This document shows, one piece after another, positions 1 through 6,621 of a stretch of DNA of 20,171 nt (the first letter of the stretch is position 1; each line of letters begins with the position of its first letter). A program made the position numbers and the translations under genes. The stretch spans positions 1 through 20,171 of the forward strand of contig JAJYCM010000021.1 in NCBI GenBank assembly GCA_021778375.1, in the 5' to 3' direction. This DNA is from Bacteroidota bacterium (GTDB lineage: Bacteria; Bacteroidota; Ignavibacteria; Ignavibacteriales; Ignavibacteriaceae). The notes beneath the pieces were generated by a model. The model was not told the origin of the DNA and did not search any database. It worked only from the letters and a program-made list of their open reading frames with translations.

Positions 1-1728
1 AAAAAATTTCTCAAGTTTTTCCGTAACTTCATCAACCGTTGCAGAAGCGAGACAATCTTCCGCTAATAACTTTGATTTTTCAAAAGAAATACTCCTCAAA
101 ATTCTCTTTGCATAAGGAATAGTAGCAGGTGCAAGGCTCAAACTAGTTAGACCAATTCCGACAAGCAAAGGAATTGCAAGCGTATCAGCAGCCATTTCTC
201 CGCAGATGCTTAGTGGTTTCTTAGCTTTCTTGGCTTCTTTAACAATATGACTTAGCGTTCGTATTACCGCAGGATGAAATTCCTGATATAAATCGGAAAC
301 TAAATCATTACCCCGGTCAACAGCTATTAGATATTGGATTAAATCGTTTGTTCCAATGCTTAAGAAATCAACATAGCCGGCAAGCTCAAAAGTTAATAAT
401 GCAGCCGAAGGCACTTCAATCATTATACCAATTTTAAGTCCTTTATCAAAGTATATTTTCTCATTTCTGAGTTCGTTCTTGCATTCATGAATTATTTCCA
501 ACGAACGTTTGATTTCCAAAACAGTTGAAATCATCGGCAGCATAAATAAAATATTATTATTTTTACTTCCTTTTAGAACAGCGCGTATTTGAGTCTTAAA
601 CATTTTCTGGTTCTCCAGCAAAAGTCTTATTCCGCGTAGTCCAAGAAACGGATTCGGCTCGTCAAAATCTAAAAACTTAAATTTATCTCCGCCAATGTCA
701 AAAGCTCTAATAACTAAAGGTTTCGGATAAATTCTTGTTGATAAGTTCAAATAAATTTTTGCCTGTTCATCCTCGCCGGGCAGCTCTCCAAGCTCTTCGA
801 TTATTTGTTCAGTTCTGTAAAGTCCAATACCTTTAGCATCGTTAGTAATTACCAAATCAATTTCTCCGGTTACATCAACATTTGCCAGTAAAGTTATTTC
901 TTTACCGTCAATAGTCTTAGCAGGCTGGTCTTTCAATTCGGCAAGGCTTTTTTGAAGTTCCACCAACTTTTCAATTTTTTCTTTGAAGAAATCTATTTGC
1001 TCTTCACTAGGATTAACTAGAACGTAACCATGGAAGCCGTCAACAATTATTGTATCGCCGTCTGCAATATGTTTGGTTGCATTGTGAGTGCCCACAACCG
1101 CGGGAATATTTAATGAACGAGAAATAATTGCCGCATGTGAAGTTAATCCGCCGTGATCGGTGACAAAGCCTTTTGCATTAGAGCGCGAGAGCAAAATTGT
1201 ATCCGCAGGAGTAAGGCTATCGCTTACGACAATCATATCATTCTTAATTTTTGACTCCCATCTTTTCTTCTGAAGATTTCTTATGATGCGATTTTTTATA
1301 TCTTCAATATCCCCTGCTCTTTCCTTCATATAAGTTTCATAGGAATGCATCATGAGTGATTGGTATTTTGAGATTTCATCATTCACAATAAATTCCGGTT
1401 GTTTTTTCTCTGTTTCAATCCTGTCGTTAATATTTTTAAGAAGAATAGGGTCATCGAGAATCATAACCTGGGCTTCAAAAATGGCAGCGCGTTTCTCTTC
1501 CATTTTTTCTTTTGCAATCGCAAAGATTTTCTTAAGCTCCTTTTTTGATTTAGCCAGAGCATCAATCAAATTTTGCTTTGCTCCCTCAACGTCTGATATT
1601 TCGCTTTCATTTATTACGAGTTTTTCTTTTGTAAACAGGTAGGCTTGAGCTATAACAATTCCCGGCGCAGCCGCAATGCCGGTAATTTTATTTTCAGCAT
1701 CCTTAAATATTTGACTAAACTTTTTCAC
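1..1728 (-). CDS. ptsI: PTS Enzyme I (phosphoenolpyruvate-protein phosphotransferase), 3' end cut by window edge
   Basis: Enzyme I takes phosphate from phosphoenolpyruvate on a histidine and passes it to HPr in the cytoplasm. Reading the minus strand from a GTG at 1728 gives 576 open codons to the window edge. The usual family length is about 575-590 residues, so only a few C-terminal residues should be missing. Visible marks are the N-terminal GIAAAPGIVIAQA stretch, the phosphohistidine motif GGLTSHAAII (His198), the PEP-domain segments IGLYRTE and RAFDIGGDKF, and the catalytic-cysteine motif SICGEMA (Cys509). The GTG start overlaps the HPr stop in GTGA, which favours this start and implies translational coupling. 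It is the last visible gene of the fni-prenyl synthase-ptsH-ptsI operon. No sugar-specific EII gene is in view, so the role could be regulatory or serve transporters encoded elsewhere. The identity is secure. Confidence 0.95.
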   Translation of the reverse strand, partial: MKKFSQIFKDAENKITGIAAAPGIVIAQAYLFTKEKLVINESEISDVEGAKQNLIDALAKSKKELKKIFAIAKEKMEEKRAAIFEAQVMILDDPILLKNINDRIETEKKQPEFIVNDEISKYQSLMMHSYETYMKERAGDIEDIKNRIIRNLQKKRWESKIKNDMIVVSDSLTPADTILLSRSNAKGFVTDHGGLTSHAAIISRSLNIPAVVGTHNATKHIADGDTIIVDGFHGYVLVNPSEEQIDFFKEKIEKLVELQKSLAELKDQPAKTIDGKEITLLANVDVTGEIDLVITNDAKGIGLYRTEQIIEELGELPGEDEQAKIYLNLSTRIYPKPLVIRAFDIGGDKFKFLDFDEPNPFLGLRGIRLLLENQKMFKTQIRAVLKGSKNNNILFMLPMISTVLEIKRSLEIIHECKNELRNEKIYFDKGLKIGIMIEVPSAALLTFELAGYVDFLSIGTNDLIQYLIAVDRGNDLVSDLYQEFHPAVIRTLSHIVKEAKKAKKPLSICGEMAADTLAIPLLVGIGLTSLSLAPATIPYAKRILRSISFEKSKLLAEDCLASATVDEVTEKLEKFF

Positions 1729-1991
1729 AACTCATCAAATCCTCTCTTGAAATAGTCTATTATTTCTTCAGACGCCTGTTTCTCATCATCGCCGTCAAAA
1801 GTAAGGACAAGCTCTGAACCCATTTCTGCCGCAAGCGTCATAACTCCGATGATGCTTTTTGCATTAATATTTAATCCGTCTTTTGAGATATAAAATTCAC
1901 ATTTAAACTTTGCAGCCATTTTAACAATAGTAGCTGCCGGACGCGTATGTAGCCCTGCTTTGTTTACAATTTTCACCGTCTGTTCAATCAT
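1725..1991 (-). CDS. ptsH: HPr phosphocarrier protein
   Basis: HPr is the small cytoplasmic phosphocarrier between Enzyme I and EII domains. At 88 residues it has the normal family length. The active-site motif AGLHTRPA places the phosphohistidine at His15, and NAKSIIGVM places the regulatory serine at Ser46, both at their classical positions. A serine at 46 in this context is what HPr kinase/phosphorylase modifies in other bacteria, so regulatory phosphorylation is possible here, though no kinase gene is in the window. The start codon shares one base with the upstream polyprenyl synthase stop (TAATG), and the stop overlaps the ptsI GTG start, so the gene is tightly embedded in the operon. 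Confidence 0.96.
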   Translation of the reverse strand: MIEQTVKIVNKAGLHTRPAATIVKMAAKFKCEFYISKDGLNINAKSIIGVMTLAAEMGSELVLTFDGDDEKQASEEIIDYFKRGFDEL

Positions 1992-2986
1992 TATTTGCTT
2001 CTTTTAATAAGTGAGTTAGCAAGCCAAGTAAAAAATTCCCTGTCAGTATTATTTTGTAAAACTTGTACTGACATCAAGGCTTTATCTGTATATCGTTTTA
2101 TTTCTGTTTTAGCATCATCTAGCACTCCGAGTTTTTTATACAATTCTCTGTATACTAAAATTTCATCTAGTTTAATGCCTTTTCGGTCTATAACTCTTTG
2201 AAGTTTTTTTCTATCCTCACCTTTTGCAACTTCAAAGGCTTTAAGTAAAAGAAATGTTTTTTTTCCTTCCATTAAATCGCCACCAACAAATTTACCGAAT
2301 TCCTTTTCATCCCCGATTATGTCAAGCAGATCATCCTGGATTTGAAAAGCAATCCCGATATTTTCCCCGAAATTAGCTAGTGCTCTTATATCTTTAAGGG
2401 AACCACCTCCAAGCAGAGCGCCAATTTTGCAGCACATTTCAGCCATAGCAGCAGTCTTCTTTTTAATCATCACAATATAATCACTAATCGAAATATTTTT
2501 TTTCGATTCAAAGTCTTTATCCATGCTTTGGCCTTCACAAACTTCCACTAATCCCTTTGTGAATGCCTCCAGAACGGGTTTTATGTTATCTTTACAGTCT
2601 TTCAAAAGATTTTCATAAGCAACGGAAAGCAAACTATCGCCGACGAGAATAGCTGTGTTCACGTCATATTTTTTGTGCAGCGTTAGTTTTCCTCTTCGCT
2701 TATCAGCATTATCCATTATGTCGTCATGTACCAAAGTAAAATTATGCAGTAGCTCAACGGCAACAGCTGCGTTGTAAACAGAGGATAATTTACCCCCTAC
2801 TGCTTTAGCAGAAAACAAAACAAGTAGTGGTCTAAGCCTTTTCCCCCCGCCTCTTAAAATATAAGAACCAGGTAGATAAAGAGAAGCCGGTTTTCTATCT
2901 TGTAATAATTGTTCAAGCTTCTTCTCAACTTTTATTCTTTCACGTTCATAAAGAAAGTAAAATTTATCTTTTTTATCCCCGATCAA
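1991..2986 (-). CDS. Trans-type polyprenyl diphosphate synthase (probably short chain, FPP/GGPP)
   Basis: This enzyme condenses isopentenyl diphosphate onto an allylic diphosphate in the cytoplasm, making precursors for quinones, carotenoids or carrier lipids. It has 331 residues. GGGKRLRP (46-53) binds diphosphate. The first aspartate-rich motif is DDIMD (Asp88, 89, 92) and the second is DDLLD (Asp218, 219, 222) within QIQDDLLDIIGD. The residue five before the first motif is Phe83 (HNFTLVHDD). A bulky aromatic there limits chain growth in known synthases, so a C15-C20 product is more likely than a long quinone tail; this is inference. The start overlaps the end of fni by four bases (ATGA), so the substrate-isomerising enzyme and its consumer are made from the same message. 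The family is secure; product length is not. Confidence 0.9.
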   Translation of the reverse strand: MIGDKKDKFYFLYERERIKVEKKLEQLLQDRKPASLYLPGSYILRGGGKRLRPLLVLFSAKAVGGKLSSVYNAAVAVELLHNFTLVHDDIMDNADKRRGKLTLHKKYDVNTAILVGDSLLSVAYENLLKDCKDNIKPVLEAFTKGLVEVCEGQSMDKDFESKKNISISDYIVMIKKKTAAMAEMCCKIGALLGGGSLKDIRALANFGENIGIAFQIQDDLLDIIGDEKEFGKFVGGDLMEGKKTFLLLKAFEVAKGEDRKKLQRVIDRKGIKLDEILVYRELYKKLGVLDDAKTEIKRYTDKALMSVQVLQNNTDREFFTWLANSLIKRSK

Positions 2987-4026
2987 TTCAGTTTATCCTT
3001 TCTGATTAATTTATTGTTTTGTAGTTCAGCAAGGGAGGATGAGCCGGTAAGAAATAAAATTTTCCTGACAATTTCAAACCATTCTCTTACAAGCGACATT
3101 ACACCCTTAACGCCGTTCTTATCTAATTGAATTAAAACAGTTCTTGCCGAGGCAGTAATTTCAGCCCCAAGTGCAAATGCTTTTGCCATATCAATTGCAT
3201 TGTTTATTCCTCCGGAGCCAATCAGATAAAAATCAAACTCATTCTTAAGTTTAGAAATTTTTCTGAGGCAATATGAAGTCGGCAATCCCCAATCCCAAAA
3301 ATAATTAGATTCTTCTTTATTACGAAGAATTTCCACACCTGCCCAGCTTGTGCCGCCTGCACCGGCAACATCAATTCCTTTGACACCGGTTTGAAGTATT
3401 TTCTTAGCAGCTTCTTTTGAAATTCCCGCGCCAACCTCTTTAACCACAACCGGTATATCTAAAGATTCAACTAATTTTCCAAGTGACTTAAGAAGACCGG
3501 TAAAATTTGGTTCTCCTTTTTTTTGCATCAATTCCTGAAGAGAATTTAAATGTACTGCCATTGCATCGGCATTAATTAATTCAGCCAACATTTGTACAGG
3601 CTTAAATGATTTGAAAAGCACCAACTGCGAAGCGCCTATATTTCCAAGAATCGGAATATGCGGCGCATTCTTTCTAATAATTTTATATGAGCTATGAAAC
3701 GAGGTTGATTCAAGAGCCTGCCGTTGGCTACCAACACCAAGCGGAATATTTAATTCATTAGCTGCAATTGCCAGCTTAGCATTAATATTTTCAGATTCCT
3801 CAGTTCCGCCGGTCATGCATGAAATTAAAAACGGATAATTTATTTTCTTTCCTAAAAAATCAGTCTTAAAGGAAATTTTATTTAGGTTCACTTCAGTTAT
3901 GGCATAATGCTTAAAATCGTAATTATCAAAGCCATTTCTTTTTTCCTTATAAGAAACATCACCGGTAAGGCATAATTGAAGATGCTCTTTTTTCCGTTGA
4001 GAAATGGAATTTGAATCGTTTGCCAT
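2983..4026 (-). CDS. fni: Type 2 isopentenyl-diphosphate delta-isomerase (FMN-dependent)
   Basis: Fni interconverts isopentenyl and dimethylallyl diphosphate using reduced FMN, NAD(P)H and Mg2+. Its 347 residues match the family. Visible motifs are RKKEHL (11-16), SCMTGGTEES near 69, GVGSQRQALE near 97, the substrate-binding HLNSLQE (His159, Asn161, Gln164, Glu165), VVKEVGAGIS near 195, GIDVAGAGGTSW (217-228) and the FMN-phosphate loop IGSGGINN near 269. It is the first gene of the minus-strand operon and overlaps the polyprenyl synthase by four bases. The ATG at 4026 is the natural start because upstream sequence is AT-rich leader. The leader carries ATTGTTAGCGG, the same 11 bases found before the tolC-like gene on the other strand. 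The call is secure. Confidence 0.94.
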   Translation of the reverse strand: MANDSNSISQRKKEHLQLCLTGDVSYKEKRNGFDNYDFKHYAITEVNLNKISFKTDFLGKKINYPFLISCMTGGTEESENINAKLAIAANELNIPLGVGSQRQALESTSFHSSYKIIRKNAPHIPILGNIGASQLVLFKSFKPVQMLAELINADAMAVHLNSLQELMQKKGEPNFTGLLKSLGKLVESLDIPVVVKEVGAGISKEAAKKILQTGVKGIDVAGAGGTSWAGVEILRNKEESNYFWDWGLPTSYCLRKISKLKNEFDFYLIGSGGINNAIDMAKAFALGAEITASARTVLIQLDKNGVKGVMSLVREWFEIVRKILFLTGSSSLAELQNNKLIRKDKLN

Positions 4027-4263
4027 AAAAATGATTTACCGCTAACAATATTGATAAAATTTTTGATGCCAAGATATTAAATTTTAGAACAATATTCTCA
4101 CTCAAGCGGGCTAAAGCACCTAGCAAGTTTTCAGATTTTAGTTAATTTATTTACCTACCTGAATAGAGTGTTTTTCATTTTTCGCTTAAAATCATTAGGA
4201 GTTTTACCTTCTAATAATATATTTTCGCAACAAAGATAGAATAAACGAATAAAGGATTTATCA
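4027..4263. promoter_or_regulatory. Divergent intergenic region between fni and the MFS transporter
   Basis: These 237 bases separate two genes transcribed away from each other, so both promoters should lie here. The sequence is very AT-rich. The segment around 4217-4227 (TATATTTTCG) resembles a Bacteroidota -7 box (TAnnTTTG) for the rightward gene, with at least one mismatch. AAAGGA lies 5-10 bases before the MFS start. No strong inverted repeat was seen. Promoter positions are inference only. Confidence 0.35.
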
Positions 4264-5772
4264 ATGCAAAAGCCCCGTCTAAGTTTCTGGCAAATCTGGA
4301 ATATGAGTTTCGGATTTTTAGGGATCCAATTTGGTTTCGCACTTCAAAATGCAAATGTAAGCAGAATATTTGAAACGCTCGGTGCAAAGATAGATACAAT
4401 TCCTATTTTATGGATTGCTGCTCCAATAACTGGGTTAATTGTCCAGCCGATTATCGGTCACATGAGCGATAAAACTTGGGGAAGACTTGGAAGACGCCGC
4501 CCCTATTTTTTGTCCGGAGCTATACTCGCATCTCTTGCATTGTTTATTATGCCTAATTCTTTTGTACTTTGGATGGCTGCCGGAATGCTCTGGATAATGG
4601 ACGCTTCAATAAATATTTCTATGGAGCCGTTCCGCGCTTTTGTAGGAGATATGCTTCCCTCAGAACAGAGGACAGTCGGATTTTCGATGCAAAGTTTTTT
4701 TATCGGAATAGGCGCTGTGGTTGCTTCTGCCCTTCCATATATAATGACTAACTGGTTCGGAATAAGTAATACCGCAACAGTAGGTGTAATCCCTCTTTCC
4801 GTTAAATTATCCTTTTACATCGGGGGAGCTATATTTTTGATTGCAGTGTTGTGGACGGTTTTAAGTTCTAAAGAATATTCTCCGGAAGAGTTAAAAAGAT
4901 TCAGTGAAGGAAACGAAAAAAACAGGAACTCTTACCGACAGAACGAAGATTTTATTGAGCCTAATAAATTTTATTTATGGGGAGTGATCTGGAGTATAAC
5001 CGGGATTATTCTTTTTACAATTTTTTATTTTTTTATATACATGGATTACGGTCTCGGTGTATTTTTCCTTGGAATAATTGTTTTTGGTCTTCTCCAAATA
5101 CTTGTCGGATTTCTTACCGAGCAAAAGAAAACTACAGGCGGATTAGTAGTAGTAATAAATGATCTTTTTAAGATGCCAAAAGCAATGGTACAACTTTCTT
5201 ACGTCCAATTCTTTTCCTGGTTTGCATTATTTGCAATGTGGATTTATACGACTCCCGCAGTTACACATCATATTTATGGAACGACGGACACTACATCGGC
5301 ACTATATAATCAAGGCGCAGATTGGGTTGGCGTTCTCATGGCTGTTTACAACGGTTTTGCTGCGATTATGGCTTTTCTATTAGTATGGCTTGCAAAGAAA
5401 ACAAACAGAAAAAGCGTTCATGCAATTAGTCTTGCTATCGGCGGAATTAGTTTAGCATCATTTTATTTTATAAAAGAACCTCATTTACTTTTACTACCCG
5501 AGTTAGGAATTGGTTTAGCCTGGGCATCAATACTGGCAATGCCTTACGCAATTTTGACAGGTTCTCTTCCTGCAAATAAAATGGGGGTTTATATGGGAAT
5601 ATTTAATTTCTTCATTGTAATTCCGCAGATAACTGCCGCAGCAATTTTGGGTTTTTTCGTAAAACATATTTTCGGAGATGAGGCAATCTATGCTTTGCTG
5701 TTAGGAGGTGTGTCTTTTATTTTAGCAGCAATATTTGTTTTAAGAGTTGAGGATGTTGACGAAAGTCTTTAA
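4264..5772 (+). CDS. MFS transporter, SLC45/GPH-like (probable sugar:cation symporter)
   Basis: This is a 502-residue integral membrane protein with about twelve hydrophobic segments. The loop GHMSDKTWGRLGRRRPY (65-81) is the MFS motif A in the form typical of the SLC45/plant sucrose transporter and GPH group, where GRRRP is characteristic. The segment EPFRAFVGDMLP around TM4 also fits that group. A charged cytoplasmic stretch near residues 202-235 (SSKEYSPEELKRFSEGNEKN and on) separates the two six-helix halves. Substrates in this group are usually disaccharides or glucosides taken up with protons, but the substrate cannot be read from the sequence. The gene is divergent from the fni-ptsI operon and followed by a repeat-rich gap, so it is probably monocistronic. 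The ATG is preceded by AAAGGA. The family is secure; the substrate is unknown. Confidence 0.85.
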   Translation: MQKPRLSFWQIWNMSFGFLGIQFGFALQNANVSRIFETLGAKIDTIPILWIAAPITGLIVQPIIGHMSDKTWGRLGRRRPYFLSGAILASLALFIMPNSFVLWMAAGMLWIMDASINISMEPFRAFVGDMLPSEQRTVGFSMQSFFIGIGAVVASALPYIMTNWFGISNTATVGVIPLSVKLSFYIGGAIFLIAVLWTVLSSKEYSPEELKRFSEGNEKNRNSYRQNEDFIEPNKFYLWGVIWSITGIILFTIFYFFIYMDYGLGVFFLGIIVFGLLQILVGFLTEQKKTTGGLVVVINDLFKMPKAMVQLSYVQFFSWFALFAMWIYTTPAVTHHIYGTTDTTSALYNQGADWVGVLMAVYNGFAAIMAFLLVWLAKKTNRKSVHAISLAIGGISLASFYFIKEPHLLLLPELGIGLAWASILAMPYAILTGSLPANKMGVYMGIFNFFIVIPQITAAAILGFFVKHIFGDEAIYALLLGGVSFILAAIFVLRVEDVDESL

Positions 5773-5876
5773 AGAATAGCCGATGTTATACAGCTACGGG
5801 AAATTGGAGTAATGGAGTGTAGGAATTGGCTTTAGTGTCTATTTAACCCCCGCCATAAACTTGCCTGACTGAGAGT

Positions 5877-5926
5877 GTTTCAGAACTCTCCTATTTCGTT
5901 TCGAGCGTAAAGAGAGGTCTCAAAAC
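5877..5926. repeat. Imperfect inverted repeat (GTTTCAGAACTCTC / GAGAGGTCTCAAAAC)
   Basis: The left arm at 5877-5890 pairs imperfectly with the right arm at 5912-5926 around a 21-base loop containing TTTCGTTTCGAGCG. It lies about 100 bases after the MFS stop codon and could act as a transcript-end hairpin, though there is no T-run after it. It adjoins the palindrome cluster and may be a member of the same repeat family. Confidence 0.5.
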
Positions 5927-5936
5927 TGTCTAAAAT

Positions 5937-5963
5937 GTCATTTCTCCCTACGGTCGAAATGAC
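5937..5963. repeat. Short palindrome GTCATTTC / GAAATGAC
   Basis: A perfect 8-bp inverted repeat (5937-5944 with 5956-5963) encloses an 11-base loop, TCCCTACGGTC. It is the minimal form of the palindromic repeat seen twice more in the next 270 bases, and its right half is part of the 53-bp direct repeat. Confidence 0.75.
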
Positions 5964-5992
5964 ATTGTGGAGTTGTGCAACAGTTTCGGCAG
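5940..5992 (+). repeat. 53-bp direct repeat, copy 1
   Basis: This copy matches 6208-6260 at 52 of 53 positions; the difference is A at 5950 against C at 6218. It contains the palindrome arm CGGTCGAAATGAC followed by a unique tail, ATTGTGGAGTTGTGCAACAG and on. The near identity implies a recent duplication, or conversion between the copies. Confidence 0.9.
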
Positions 5993-6025
5993 ACAGGCTC
6001 AGTCGAAATGACAACTTTTTTTTGT

Positions 6026-6124
6026 GTCATATCGAAGGAGTCCTCGACTGAGATATCCCATGATAGATATGAGGTATCAGCGCTATGTGTGGGATTTCTC
6101 CTCCCTGCCGGTCGTCGAAATGAC
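6026..6124 (+). repeat. Palindromic repeat unit A (about 99 bp)
   Basis: The unit begins GTCATATCGAAGGA and ends GTCGTCGAAATGAC, so its ends form an imperfect inverted repeat (GTCATaTCGA against GTCATtTCGA). Inside it are GAGATATCC and GGGATTTCTC, which are shared in order with unit B downstream. It looks like a small non-autonomous or REP/MITE-like element; it has no coding capacity. Confidence 0.7.
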
Positions 6125-6136
6125 AGCTACTTGCTT

Positions 6137-6231
6137 GTCATATCGAAGGATCCGAGGCGGACGCGAGATATCCACTACTCAATTCGTGTAACTATACTGT
6201 ACATGGGATTTCTCCCTCCGGTCGAAATGAC
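6137..6231 (+). repeat. Palindromic repeat unit B (about 95 bp)
   Basis: This unit starts GTCATATCGAAGGA and ends GTCGAAATGAC, with the same internal order as unit A (GAGATATCC, then GGGATTTCTCC). The 12-base spacer between A and B makes them a tandem pair. The middle sequences differ considerably, so the ends and short internal boxes appear conserved while the centre drifts. Confidence 0.7.
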
Positions 6232-6260
6232 ATTGTGGAGTTGTGCAACAGTTTCGGCAG
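6208..6260 (+). repeat. 53-bp direct repeat, copy 2
   Basis: The second copy lies 268 bases after copy 1 with a single mismatch. It overlaps the right end of palindromic unit B, so the repeat covers a palindrome end plus about 29 bases of flank. This suggests the duplicated segment was longer than one palindrome. Confidence 0.9.
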
Positions 6261-6621
6261 GCGGCAAAGATTTAAAAGCCAATACTATAAGTATTGTTTT
6301 GAATTTTGATTAAAATCTGTCCAAAACGAATTGTTTTTTATCCTTTTGGAGAAATTAAATTATTCGGGAAAATCAGCGGCAAAATGAAATGATAGTTCTT
6401 TGAATTGCATTTCTGTGATAGAACGCAAATAATCTGTTTACTTTATATTTTTTTTGAATTAGTTTCCATTTCACAATATATGGGGTTATGACAATTAAGG
6501 ATAATAGTATTTATAATTAGCCGAGGGTTGGCCATTAACAATGAGATAGAAATTCGTTATAGCGAAGATATCCATTATAGTGCCGAAATAATATTAATAT
6601 TTGGAAATAAGATTTTATCTC

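Larger units (their letters stand above)
5773..6600. other. Non-coding, repeat-rich gap of about 830 bases
   Basis: No credible gene is present. The only longer open frame (5975-6313) is built from the repeats listed separately, has low-complexity repeated peptides and no ribosome site. From 5877 to about 6260 the DNA is a cluster of imperfect palindromes with visibly higher G+C than the flanks. From 6262 to 6600 it returns to AT-rich sequence and should hold the promoter of the histidine kinase, but no clear promoter box was identified. Confidence 0.7.

Noticed and set aside
5937..6260. CRISPR array or insertion sequence
   Set aside because: Repeats are irregular in length and spacing, there are no uniform spacers, and no transposase or cas gene is present.
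5975..6313. 112-codon open frame on the plus strand in the repeat region
   Set aside because: It is made of the palindromic and direct repeats, encodes repeated low-complexity peptides, has no ribosome site and matches no fold I can recognise.
6601..6621. TTG at 6601 as start of the hybrid kinase
   Set aside because: It adds only seven residues outside the receiver fold; ATG at 6622 places a typical short lead before the first beta strand (RILFIED).
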